Part shown: positions 17,642-25,743 of the stretch, in pieces | Numbering within the stretch: position 1 is the first letter of the stretch | Layout of the letters: every line of letters begins with the position of its first letter | Assembly (NCBI GenBank): GCA_025462785.1 | Contig: JAOAPG010000195.1 | Location: 1 to 26,681, forward strand | Direction: 5' to 3' | Length of the DNA stretch: 26,681 bases | Origin: Acidobacteriaceae bacterium | Lineage (GTDB): Bacteria > Acidobacteriota > Terriglobia > Terriglobales > Acidobacteriaceae | Made by a program: the position numbers and the translations under genes | Notes under the pieces: model-generated | Database searches by the model: none | What the model was told of the DNA's origin: nothing | The model's input: only the letters and a program-made list of their open reading frames with translations

Positions 17642-19627
17642 TTACCCGAGTAGTGGCATGGCTCGGCGGTTGATAACCTCGCCGACTGCCCGGTGCGCCT
17701 CTAGAATTGCCGCGTCGGTATGCGGACTAGCCGCTGCGTCCGCATTTGCGATGCTTATCAACCCGAAAGGCTGGCGAGCCACGACGCAAGGACGTGTGTT
17801 TGAGGAAGTGAAAACCCACTCCATCGGATCGTAGAGGCTGTTGTAAGTATAGGAATATCCGTGCGGCCAGCGATTCACCGTGATGGCGACAATATCCTCG
17901 GCGGGATCAAAGCCGCCGCCACCCAGAACACGCGCCAATTGATTGCGAATGTTTCGTTCGAATGTCTCAAACGAAGTTGATAGTAGATCGTAGCGGCCTA
18001 TGCGGTGCTGTTCCTTCCGTGGTTTTCCCGGCGAGCACGGGGTTCGCACAAGATGCAGAACAATTGGTTCGTCGGGAGTTTGTGGATGTTTCAGATCTCC
18101 AAGGCTCGCCGCTTCTGCCAGACTCACACTGGTGTGATACATCGTCGGCGTATTGATGTGACTGATGCCCAACTTTTGAAATGCCTTCCAATTACGAACT
18201 GCCACGCTTGTATATACGAGAGGAGCTTTCACATTGAACGCCAGCGCCTCTTTCTGAGTTCCGGGAAGGTCCGGAACTAAGTAGGGGATCATCATGTTCC
18301 AGCAAGCCATCACGCACGAGCGCCCACGCACTTTGTAAGTTTTGCCACCTCGGACGTAACTCACAACCACTTCCTTCGCAGTTGCAGGATCGCCGTCATG
18401 TCGCACATTTATGGCGGCGCTATTCAGGCGAATGCGCGTGGACTGCGCGGGACGATCGAGCAGTGCATAGTTGACTCTCGCAGTACCGACATCGTCCATT
18501 GTGCCGCCGGGAACTGCGTCAGGAACAAGTGCTCGAACTAATAAGCGCGCGACCGTCGCGTTCCCATCAGGAAAGTGGATTTCTCCTCCACCATCCGATT
18601 CGTTTTGGCGGCCATGTTGGCCTCCGGGAAGATCAGCCAAAACTCCCAAAGGTGTGGGCTCCAGATTCATGGCTGCGAATCCTGGCATTCCCATCTGCCA
18701 GCAAAACAATGCGGGCGTAGCATCCGTGCCGACCGCGAAAACACCTGTGGGACCGGCTTCAAAAAACCACAGAACTTGCTTGTCAACTTTTGCCAAGTTG
18801 AGCAGAAAGTCGTCGTAGCTCATCTTTGCGAGACGGACTTTCTTTTCCGCCGAGGAGAGTCCAGGCAAGTAATCCGGCTGCTTGGGGTCGTAGAGCCGCA
18901 GTAAATCTTTCTGGGCTTGCGCCGAGAGTGGTGTCTTAGCGAGAAACTCTGGAGTGAAGCTATGGATGCTTCCTTCATAGCTCGGGCCGCCAACTATCAG
19001 ACGATCGCTGCCCCACGTCTCCTTGTCAAAGAAGTACGACGGGCCGAGGCCTAACGACGGATACAGTTCGCGGTTCTTTGCGTTCTGCGCTTTGTAGTGA
19101 TCGAGGTCAATCCCAATGTCGTTGAGGATCTGCTTGGCTGGCGCGTTGTAATGCAAAGGAGATTCAATGTTTAGGGTGCCGCCATTCAGAACCAGAGTGC
19201 GCCCGTTGTAGTGAAACTCGTTTCGTTTAGCATGGCCCCCAAAATCATCGTGATTGTCGAGGACGAGCACTTTGGCGTTGCGGCCTGCATCTTTAAGAAA
19301 GAAGTGCGCGGCTGATAACCCGCTGATACCGCCACCCACAATCACCAGATCGTAAGTCTCGTGCGGGTCGATGGCACTCGATAAATCCCACCCATGTTGA
19401 TCACGCATCTTGTGCGCAACTTCGAATGATCCCAGGTGGCTTCCTCGCATTCCGGTTCGCGTGGGCGGATAGTAACTCGGAGATTGCTCTGGAGAGTAAT
19501 CTTCCTCAAAGGCCAAAGCCCGCATGGGCGAAAGCATTGAGGTGGCAGCGACCGCACTGACGCCATTGATAAAGTCACGTCGCGTAATGGAACGGTTCAT
19601 TCCTAATGTGCGATCATTTTTGTTCAT
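17642..19627 (-). CDS. spdH: Tat-exported FAD amine dehydrogenase 1, spermidine dehydrogenase (SpdH)-like
   Basis: About 661 residues; an in-frame GTG at 19654 would add nine. It begins MNKNDRTLGMNRSITRRDF, a Tat signal aligned in position with that of its paralogue. Then come MRGSHLGSFEVAHKMRDQ, the FAD fold YDLVIVGGGISGLSAAHFF and LDNHDDFGGHAKRNEFHY. The end carries AITVNRWPHGYSYTYNSLYD and FGLISIANADAAA. Of the two paralogues this one keeps more of the spermidine dehydrogenase pattern I remember, especially the RGSH...SFEVAH block before the FAD site, so the symbol is given with reserve. The family reaction yields an aminoaldehyde plus a diamine, and reported members carry FAD and haem. 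The product would act in the periplasm. It is the second gene of the operon and probably passes electrons to the pentahaem cytochrome. Confidence 0.82.
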   Translation of the reverse strand: MNKNDRTLGMNRSITRRDFINGVSAVAATSMLSPMRALAFEEDYSPEQSPSYYPPTRTGMRGSHLGSFEVAHKMRDQHGWDLSSAIDPHETYDLVIVGGGISGLSAAHFFLKDAGRNAKVLVLDNHDDFGGHAKRNEFHYNGRTLVLNGGTLNIESPLHYNAPAKQILNDIGIDLDHYKAQNAKNRELYPSLGLGPSYFFDKETWGSDRLIVGGPSYEGSIHSFTPEFLAKTPLSAQAQKDLLRLYDPKQPDYLPGLSSAEKKVRLAKMSYDDFLLNLAKVDKQVLWFFEAGPTGVFAVGTDATPALFCWQMGMPGFAAMNLEPTPLGVLADLPGGQHGRQNESDGGGEIHFPDGNATVARLLVRALVPDAVPGGTMDDVGTARVNYALLDRPAQSTRIRLNSAAINVRHDGDPATAKEVVVSYVRGGKTYKVRGRSCVMACWNMMIPYLVPDLPGTQKEALAFNVKAPLVYTSVAVRNWKAFQKLGISHINTPTMYHTSVSLAEAASLGDLKHPQTPDEPIVLHLVRTPCSPGKPRKEQHRIGRYDLLSTSFETFERNIRNQLARVLGGGGFDPAEDIVAITVNRWPHGYSYTYNSLYDPMEWVFTSSNTRPCVVARQPFGLISIANADAAASPHTDAAILEAHRAVGEVINRRAMPLLG

Positions 19628-19667
19628 CGCTTTTTCGGGACTTCTTGATTTCACTTAGCGAAGACGC

Positions 19668-21443
19668 TCAGATCCCACTTTTCCAAACAATGTTTCCGCC
19701 CACCATGGTGAGCAGGACTTTTGTTTTGCCAATCTCAGAAGGAGGAATCTTGTACAAATCTTGGGAGAGCACAATCATGTCGGCAAGTTTGCCGGGTTCG
19801 AGTGATCCGAGTTTGTCCTCCATGAATTCGCCATAAGCAGCATTGCGCGTATATCCAGCGAGCATTTGATCGAGAGTAAGGGCTTGCTTGGGAAAGAATC
19901 CGCCCGCCGGCCTTCCTTCTGGACTCTGACGTGTGATACCCATTTGCATAATGGGGAACGGATCCAAAGACTCTACCGGCCAATCACTTCCCATTATTAG
20001 TGTCGCGCCATCCGAGATTATGTCCTGCCAGGGAATGCCCTCGCTGAGTCGCTCAGGGCCGATATTGTCTGCCCAAGGTTCGCCGAGGTGCGGACAACAC
20101 CACGGTTGAATACTCGCTATCACTTTCAATTCGGCAAGTCTTGGCCTGTCGGCTGCATCAACCGTTTCCATATGCTCAATGCGCCACCGTCGATCGCGCG
20201 GACCATTTTCCTTTGCAACTGCTTCGTACGCATCCAAAGTAGTGCGCACGGCAGCGTCGCCAATAGCATGCGTCATGACTTGAAAGCTGCGGCGGTCGAG
20301 CTCTAGAAAATCCTTTTTGAACTCCTCCGGTGAGTAGAGCGTCGAGCCCTTTTGCCCCGGAGTGTTCGCGTATGGCTGAAGCATGGCTGCGGTGTGAGTT
20401 TCAATAACGCCATCGGCAAAAAACTTGATCACTCCGGCCCTAACCCAGTCGTCATGAAAGCGCCGGCGCGCTTCTTCAAAATCTGCTAATTCTTCGTCCG
20501 AAAGTGTATGACGCACACCGACATCTTCTGCAAACGAAGTCGTCATGCGGACGTTTAATTCACCCCGTTGATGGAGTTCCTCATACAGCTCCATTTCTGG
20601 AGTATCACCAGTCGCGTTGACCACGCTCGTGATTCCGTGCTGGGTTGCGAAGTCCATCCCCAGGTGCAGGCGCCGGAACTTCTCTTCTCGTGGAACAGTT
20701 CCGGCCATGGCCCGAAGCACAATGCTTTTTGCGCCTTCTTCGAGAACTCCGGTAGCTTCTCCAGTCTTGCTATCGCGAACAATGATTCCACGCCGCGCGC
20801 CTTCAGGATTAGGCGTGTCCTTAGTAATCCCAGCTATGGCCAAAGCTTTTGAGTTGACCCACAAGCTGTGTCCATCTTCGGACAGCAAAGAGACGGGCCG
20901 ATCTGGAAATATATCGTCGAGTAAATCTTTGGTGGGCAAACCTCCCGTCGGCCAAAATGATCCGTAGTACCAACCGGCTCCGTAAACCCATTTCTCGGCG
21001 GGATGAGATCTTGCAAAATCGGACAGCGCTTTCTTTACCGCATCTATGTTTCTCGCATCGTAAAGCTGAACACCCGCCAAACCGTAACTTCCCCAAAGGA
21101 AGTGGGTATGGGTGTCGATCATTCCCGGCATCGCCATGCGACCACCGAGGTCTATGACTTTGGTCTTTTTATCGCGGTACTTGGAGACCGCCTCGGTAGT
21201 GCCTACCTCCAAAATCTTCCCGTCGCGTACTGCGACTGCTTCAGCCCACGGTTGAGCTGGATTGGAGGTATAAATGTGCCCTTTGACGAAGACAACGTCT
21301 GCCGCAGGTTTTGCTTGTGCTGCCGAGTCGGTTGCCGCGCATAAGAGAGATGCGGAGCCGTATAGCAAGAAAATGGAAAGATTGAATGTAAGAATTGTCC
21401 GAACAGCTACCGCCAGGAACTTCTGTGCTTCTGACAAACGCAT
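19668..21443 (-). CDS. Secreted amidohydrolase family 3 protein (YtcJ-like)
   Basis: About 591 residues, with a signal peptide (hydrophobic run around LSIFLLYGSASLL) and an amidohydrolase-3 TIM barrel. Expected metal-site residues are seen, numbered from the ATG at 21443: DTHTHF (His112, His114), the lysine of GVIKFFADG (about 340), THAIGD (about His392), EHME (about His424) and GSDWPVES (about Asp487). The C-terminal ADMIVLSQDLY strand is standard for the family. In place of the common QP-x-H segment it has QPWCCPHLGEPW with two adjacent cysteines. The ATG at 21443 has GAGG 9 bases upstream; a GTG at 21458 would add five residues. It is the first gene of the operon, with 40 bases to the next start. 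It may release an amine from an amide or cyclic precursor, but the substrate cannot be read from sequence. Confidence 0.85.
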   Translation of the reverse strand: MRLSEAQKFLAVAVRTILTFNLSIFLLYGSASLLCAATDSAAQAKPAADVVFVKGHIYTSNPAQPWAEAVAVRDGKILEVGTTEAVSKYRDKKTKVIDLGGRMAMPGMIDTHTHFLWGSYGLAGVQLYDARNIDAVKKALSDFARSHPAEKWVYGAGWYYGSFWPTGGLPTKDLLDDIFPDRPVSLLSEDGHSLWVNSKALAIAGITKDTPNPEGARRGIIVRDSKTGEATGVLEEGAKSIVLRAMAGTVPREEKFRRLHLGMDFATQHGITSVVNATGDTPEMELYEELHQRGELNVRMTTSFAEDVGVRHTLSDEELADFEEARRRFHDDWVRAGVIKFFADGVIETHTAAMLQPYANTPGQKGSTLYSPEEFKKDFLELDRRSFQVMTHAIGDAAVRTTLDAYEAVAKENGPRDRRWRIEHMETVDAADRPRLAELKVIASIQPWCCPHLGEPWADNIGPERLSEGIPWQDIISDGATLIMGSDWPVESLDPFPIMQMGITRQSPEGRPAGGFFPKQALTLDQMLAGYTRNAAYGEFMEDKLGSLEPGKLADMIVLSQDLYKIPPSEIGKTKVLLTMVGGNIVWKSGI

Positions 21444-21868
21444 GGGCCCGTGCCTCACAGAAAAGCGTTGAACTTATCGTTGGTTCTTCACAAACACCTC
21501 GTGCCAGTTACTCCCACAGCGAGATTCGAAAAGTCCCAGCTGTTGAGAATTTTCGTCGTGCTCGTCGCTCTCATTAAAAGCGATCCGCGTTTGACCGCCG
21601 TGCGGCTTGCTAGAATTCCGGAACCTTACTACAAAACAGAATCGTGCGCCAGAGAAAATCCGTAGAATCTGATTGATTAACGCGCGGGCTCTTTGCTAAG
21701 GTCGTCCGTCCAATCACCTTGCGTGATTATAGTAAGGTTTTATCGACACTATAAGAAAATGATATTGGACAGCAATCGTTCGCCTGAATACTGTGGGAAA
21801 CCTCAGTACCGCACCACAATCCGGCAGTCTCAGTAGAAGCAAGGAAATAGGGCCCAGGGGGTTGTTCC
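21444..21868. promoter_or_regulatory. Divergent control region between the amine-oxidation operon and receptor 2
   Basis: This 425-bp stretch has no convincing gene. Short frames such as 21395-21577 and 21450-21665 lack ribosome sites and family resemblance. It must hold the promoters of both the minus-strand operon and receptor 2. It is AT-richer around 21720-21775. I could not find a well-spaced -35/-10 pair with confidence on either strand. A 6-bp dyad lies at 21712-21728. Confidence 0.5.
21712..21728. promoter_or_regulatory. AATCAC-N5-GTGATT dyad, weak candidate operator
   Basis: Two perfect 6-bp inverted arms are separated by CTTGC, about 140 bases upstream of the receptor 2 ATG and 270 upstream of the amidohydrolase ATG. 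The half-site order (TCAC then GTGA) is the reverse of a CRP/FNR-type site. An arm of this length arises by chance fairly often, so confidence is low. Confidence 0.3.
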
Positions 21869-24800
21869 ATGAGACGCTGCAAGCTATTAGGACTTCTCGC
21901 CGTTCTACTTTACGGGCATTTCATTAGTGCGCAAACCGCAGTCACCTCCCTTCGTGGAGCCGTTACAGACCCTTCTGGCGCAATGATTGCAGGAGCACAG
22001 GTCACGCTCGATGACAACGCCAACGGTTTTCACGCGAGCCGCACAACTGACGCAACTGGGACGTATGAATTTCCCCAAATCCGTCCAGCCAAGTACGTCA
22101 TCACCGTCACAGGAGCGGGATTTGGAAGGCAATCAAAGGAAGCCGAACTCCTGGTTAGCCAGCCGGCAACCATCAATTTCTCCATGTCGGTGACTAGTTC
22201 AGAAACCACTGTGGAAGTCAGCGGGGTGGCGCAAACCCTGAACACCACCGACGCAACCATCGGAAACGCTGTGAGTAATGGGACCATTGAGGCACTTCCA
22301 ATGGAGGGACGGAACGTCCCCGATCTGTTGAGCCTCCAACCCGGAGTCGTCTATCTGGGTCGCCAAGTGGATGCAGACAAAGACAGCAGGAGTGGTTCGG
22401 TCTCCGGGGCGCGGTCTGACCAGAGCAATGTGACATTGGACGGTCTCGACGATAACGATCAGACAAAGGGGTATGCCTTTACAGGAGTGTTGCGTTCCAC
22501 ACTCGATTCTGTTGAGGAGTTCAGAGTCACCACAACAAATTCCAATGCGGATAGCGGGCGATCGTCCGGCGCCCAAGTCAACATGGTGACCAAGAGCGGG
22601 ACCAATTCTATCCACGGCAGCCTCTACGAATACAACCGGAATACTTTCTTTGCCGCGAACGACTGGTTCAACAAACAAGCAGAGCTGACTTCTGGCTTGC
22701 GCAACAAGCCAGGCTCATTGCTTCGTAATACCTATGGGGCAAGCATCGGCGGACCGATAAAGAAGGACAAGCTATTCTTCTTTGTGAACTACGAGGGGCA
22801 GCGAACGTCCGAAAACAAACAACAGACTCAGACCGTGCCAACAGCGTCTTTGCGGCAGGGAATTATGAAATACCCGGATGCGAACGGGAACATTGTTAGT
22901 TTGTCGCCGAGTCAACTCGCCGCCATGGACCCGAACTGCCAGTCAAATGGAAGCTGTCCTTGGGGGCCGGGAGACGACCCGAATGCGCTCGCGGTTATGA
23001 ACAAGTATCCGCTTCCGAACGGCTTTAATGCGGGGGACGGACTGAATACTGACTCCTACACTTGGTCAGCGCCCAATCCAACTACCTTAAATACTTACAT
23101 AGCGAAGTTGGACTATGCGATGTCCGACAAAATGCATTTATTCGTGCGGGGTAATCTTTTGGGGGACAGAATTTCCAATCCACCGCAGTTTCCCGGCGAT
23201 CCACCGAGCAGCACGCAGGTTAATAACTCGAAAGGCATTGCGGCGGGGCACACGTGGACGATCGGGAACAACCTCATTAACAATTTCCGCTATGGCTATA
23301 TCCGGCAGGGGATTTCGTCTCCTGGAGCGGGGAATGCGTCCTATGTTAATTTCGGTACGATTACTCCTTTGGATTCCGAAATTAGAAGCACAATTCTCAA
23401 CGTGCCAGTCCATAATTTTGTGGATGATTTCACCTGGGTGAAGGGAAAGCACACCCTGCAATTCGGTGCAAACTATCGACTGGTCCACAACAACACACTA
23501 TCTGATGCCACTTCCTACAACACTGCGCAAATGATTCCCGGACTGATGAGTCCAGCCTCTATAGCTGATGCCAGCACGCCTCAGCAGAAGGTCGACCTTG
23601 ACCCCAGCGGCTACGGTTACCCGCTAGTGAATAACAGTTTCACAAACTCTTATGACAACGCAGTTATGTCCGTCGCCGGGATCATCAGCTATGTGATTGA
23701 TAACAGCAATTACCAGGTATCGAAGAACGGGCAAACTGGATCGATCCTACCAACTGGCGCCCTAATTCCGCGGGATTACAAGGCGAACGAATTTGAATGG
23801 TACGTGCAGGACTCCTGGCGCGTAAAACCGAATCTTACTGTCACTTTCGGTGTGCGTCACACCTTGTTGCAAACGCCTTACGAAGTGAATGGTCAACAGA
23901 TCTCGCCGGATATCGACATGCACCAATGGTTTGAAACTCGCGCCATCCAGGCTGCGATTGGCAATAGTGTGCAACCCTCATTCTCGTTTTCTCCAGCCGG
24001 ACAAGCGCGAGGGCTTAAACCCTATTGGCCAATGAACAAGAACAATTTCGCTCCCCGACTTGCGATGGCCTTCTCGCCGAACGCTGATAACGGGATCTGG
24101 CATGCTTTGTTTGGTGGAGCAGGAAAGACGTCAATCCGCGCCGGAGCCGGTATGTACTACGATCATTTTGGGGAGGGCATTGTCGATTCCTTCAGTCAAT
24201 ATGGATCGTTCGGTTTGAGTAGTTCGACCACGAGTCCGCAAAACGTTTATACGGTGGGAGATGCGCCCCGCTACACCGGGCTGAATGACATACCCAACGT
24301 TGTTACCCCGCCGGCGTCAACCGTGTCGTATCCCGCAACACCGTCCAACAACATAAATGGTTCTGGTTTTGCGATTGCCTACGGCCTTGACAATCATTTG
24401 AAGACGCCATACTCAATAGCCGCAGATCTTTCCATTCAACGCGAACTCCCTCATGGATTCACTGTGGAAGCAGCTTATGTGGGCAGATTTGGACGACATC
24501 AGCTACAGCAAATGGATCTAGCTGCGCCACTCGATCTCGTGGATAAAAAGTCGGGCATGGATTACTACGGCGCATCCCGCCTCATGGACCAGGCTGTGGA
24601 CCAAGGCAAGACCACCGTTGCGCCCATACCCTACTGGGAAAATCTGTTCCCAGGAGCGGCACAAGGCGGAAATACCGCGACGCAGAATATCTACACTTAT
24701 CTCTTCCAAACGAATCGCGGCAACGAAGTTGCCATTCCGTTTTATCTCGACGTGATTTGTTACGTCCCCGGTTTAGCAAACTCTCCCTGTGGAAGCCAGT

Positions 24801-25651
24801 CTCAACGGTTTTGGCCGTTGCAATACTCGTCTCTATACGCATGGGTCAGTAACGGAAACAGCAGCTATAACGGCGGTCAGTTTATGCTGCGCCACGCGAT
24901 GAGCCATGGCTTACAAATGGATCTGAGCTACACATTCTCGAAATCAATCGACATGGGTTCTGATGCTGAGCGATCCAGTTCTACAGGAGGGTATACAGCT
25001 TTCAGCGAAATCATTGACCCGTGGAATCCCTCAAAGAATCGAGGACCGTCCGACTTCGACACCCGCCATGTCGTCACTGGCAATTGGGTCTATGAACTTC
25101 CATTTGGAAGAGGGAAGTCCTTTGCGCCAAATGCCAGCGGCGTTCTTCAGGGAATATTAGGCGGATGGCAGCTTTCTGGTCTTGTTCGTTGGACCGGCGG
25201 TTTTCCTTTCAGTATTCAGAACAGTACTGGCTGGGGCACGAACTGGAATTTCCGCAGCTATATGGTGCACACCGGGCCAATCAAGACTCACACGCACGTC
25301 GATGCCAATGGATCGCCTCAGGCCTTTGCAGACCCCGCAGCGTTGCAAGCGTCCATCTCTACTGGCAGTCCTTGGCGCATGCCTTATGCTGGTGAGGTGG
25401 GTTCTCGAAATAACTTCCGAGGCGATGGCTTTTTTGGAGTGGATTCTGGTTTAGGAAAGAGTTGGAAGGTGACAGAAAACCAAGCGTTGCGATTTACCTG
25501 GGAAGTTTTCAACGTGACCAATTCTGTGCGCTTCGATAGTAATCCCAATACTTCTCTGGACAATCTTTCCACGGATAGTAGTATGGGCGTCTACAGCAAG
25601 ACGTTAACTGCTCCACGGGTTCAGCAGTTTTCGCTGCGGTATTCGTTCTAG
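21869..25651 (+). CDS. Oar-like TonB-dependent receptor 2 with carboxypeptidase-regulatory domain
   Basis: This 1260-residue outer-membrane receptor is paralogous to receptor 1 over its whole length. The signal peptide is MRRCKLLGLLAVLLYGHFISA, then the regulatory domain (LRGAVTDPSGAMIAGAQVTL). The plug carries LPMEGRNVPDLLSLQPGVVY and GARSDQSNVTLDGLDDNDQ, and the long barrel ends QQFSLRYSF. Blocks such as VEEFRVTTTN, VTKSGTN, VYELPFGRGKSF and GGWQLSGLVRWTGGFPFS recur in both receptors. The middle extracellular parts differ, so the ligands may differ. The start is clear: AGGGGG lies 7 bases upstream of the ATG. It diverges from the flavoprotein operon and shares its control region, which suggests common induction. 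A hairpin terminator follows. Confidence 0.9.
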   Translation: MRRCKLLGLLAVLLYGHFISAQTAVTSLRGAVTDPSGAMIAGAQVTLDDNANGFHASRTTDATGTYEFPQIRPAKYVITVTGAGFGRQSKEAELLVSQPATINFSMSVTSSETTVEVSGVAQTLNTTDATIGNAVSNGTIEALPMEGRNVPDLLSLQPGVVYLGRQVDADKDSRSGSVSGARSDQSNVTLDGLDDNDQTKGYAFTGVLRSTLDSVEEFRVTTTNSNADSGRSSGAQVNMVTKSGTNSIHGSLYEYNRNTFFAANDWFNKQAELTSGLRNKPGSLLRNTYGASIGGPIKKDKLFFFVNYEGQRTSENKQQTQTVPTASLRQGIMKYPDANGNIVSLSPSQLAAMDPNCQSNGSCPWGPGDDPNALAVMNKYPLPNGFNAGDGLNTDSYTWSAPNPTTLNTYIAKLDYAMSDKMHLFVRGNLLGDRISNPPQFPGDPPSSTQVNNSKGIAAGHTWTIGNNLINNFRYGYIRQGISSPGAGNASYVNFGTITPLDSEIRSTILNVPVHNFVDDFTWVKGKHTLQFGANYRLVHNNTLSDATSYNTAQMIPGLMSPASIADASTPQQKVDLDPSGYGYPLVNNSFTNSYDNAVMSVAGIISYVIDNSNYQVSKNGQTGSILPTGALIPRDYKANEFEWYVQDSWRVKPNLTVTFGVRHTLLQTPYEVNGQQISPDIDMHQWFETRAIQAAIGNSVQPSFSFSPAGQARGLKPYWPMNKNNFAPRLAMAFSPNADNGIWHALFGGAGKTSIRAGAGMYYDHFGEGIVDSFSQYGSFGLSSSTTSPQNVYTVGDAPRYTGLNDIPNVVTPPASTVSYPATPSNNINGSGFAIAYGLDNHLKTPYSIAADLSIQRELPHGFTVEAAYVGRFGRHQLQQMDLAAPLDLVDKKSGMDYYGASRLMDQAVDQGKTTVAPIPYWENLFPGAAQGGNTATQNIYTYLFQTNRGNEVAIPFYLDVICYVPGLANSPCGSQSQRFWPLQYSSLYAWVSNGNSSYNGGQFMLRHAMSHGLQMDLSYTFSKSIDMGSDAERSSSTGGYTAFSEIIDPWNPSKNRGPSDFDTRHVVTGNWVYELPFGRGKSFAPNASGVLQGILGGWQLSGLVRWTGGFPFSIQNSTGWGTNWNFRSYMVHTGPIKTHTHVDANGSPQAFADPAALQASISTGSPWRMPYAGEVGSRNNFRGDGFFGVDSGLGKSWKVTENQALRFTWEVFNVTNSVRFDSNPNTSLDNLSTDSSMGVYSKTLTAPRVQQFSLRYSF

Positions 25652-25663
25652 GCGGAATTAAAT

Positions 25664-25690
25664 GGCCGGAGAAGTCTCCGGTCTTCCTTA
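25664..25690 (+). terminator. Intrinsic terminator after receptor 2
   Basis: GGCCGGAG and CTCCGGTC pair over 8 bp (one G-T wobble) around an AAGT loop. The pyrimidine-rich stretch TTCCTTATTAT follows. The stem starts 13 bases after the receptor stop codon and separates it from the amidase gene. Confidence 0.7.
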
Positions 25691-25743
25691 TTATCGTCGC
25701 ATCTAGTGATGAGTTTTATTGAATGCGGCGGAGAGACCTGCTC

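Noticed and set aside
21585..21620. Possible -35/-10 pair (TTGACC and TAGAAT) for receptor 2
   Set aside because: The spacer is only 14 bases and the site is about 250 bases from the start codon, so it is not a credible sigma-70 promoter.
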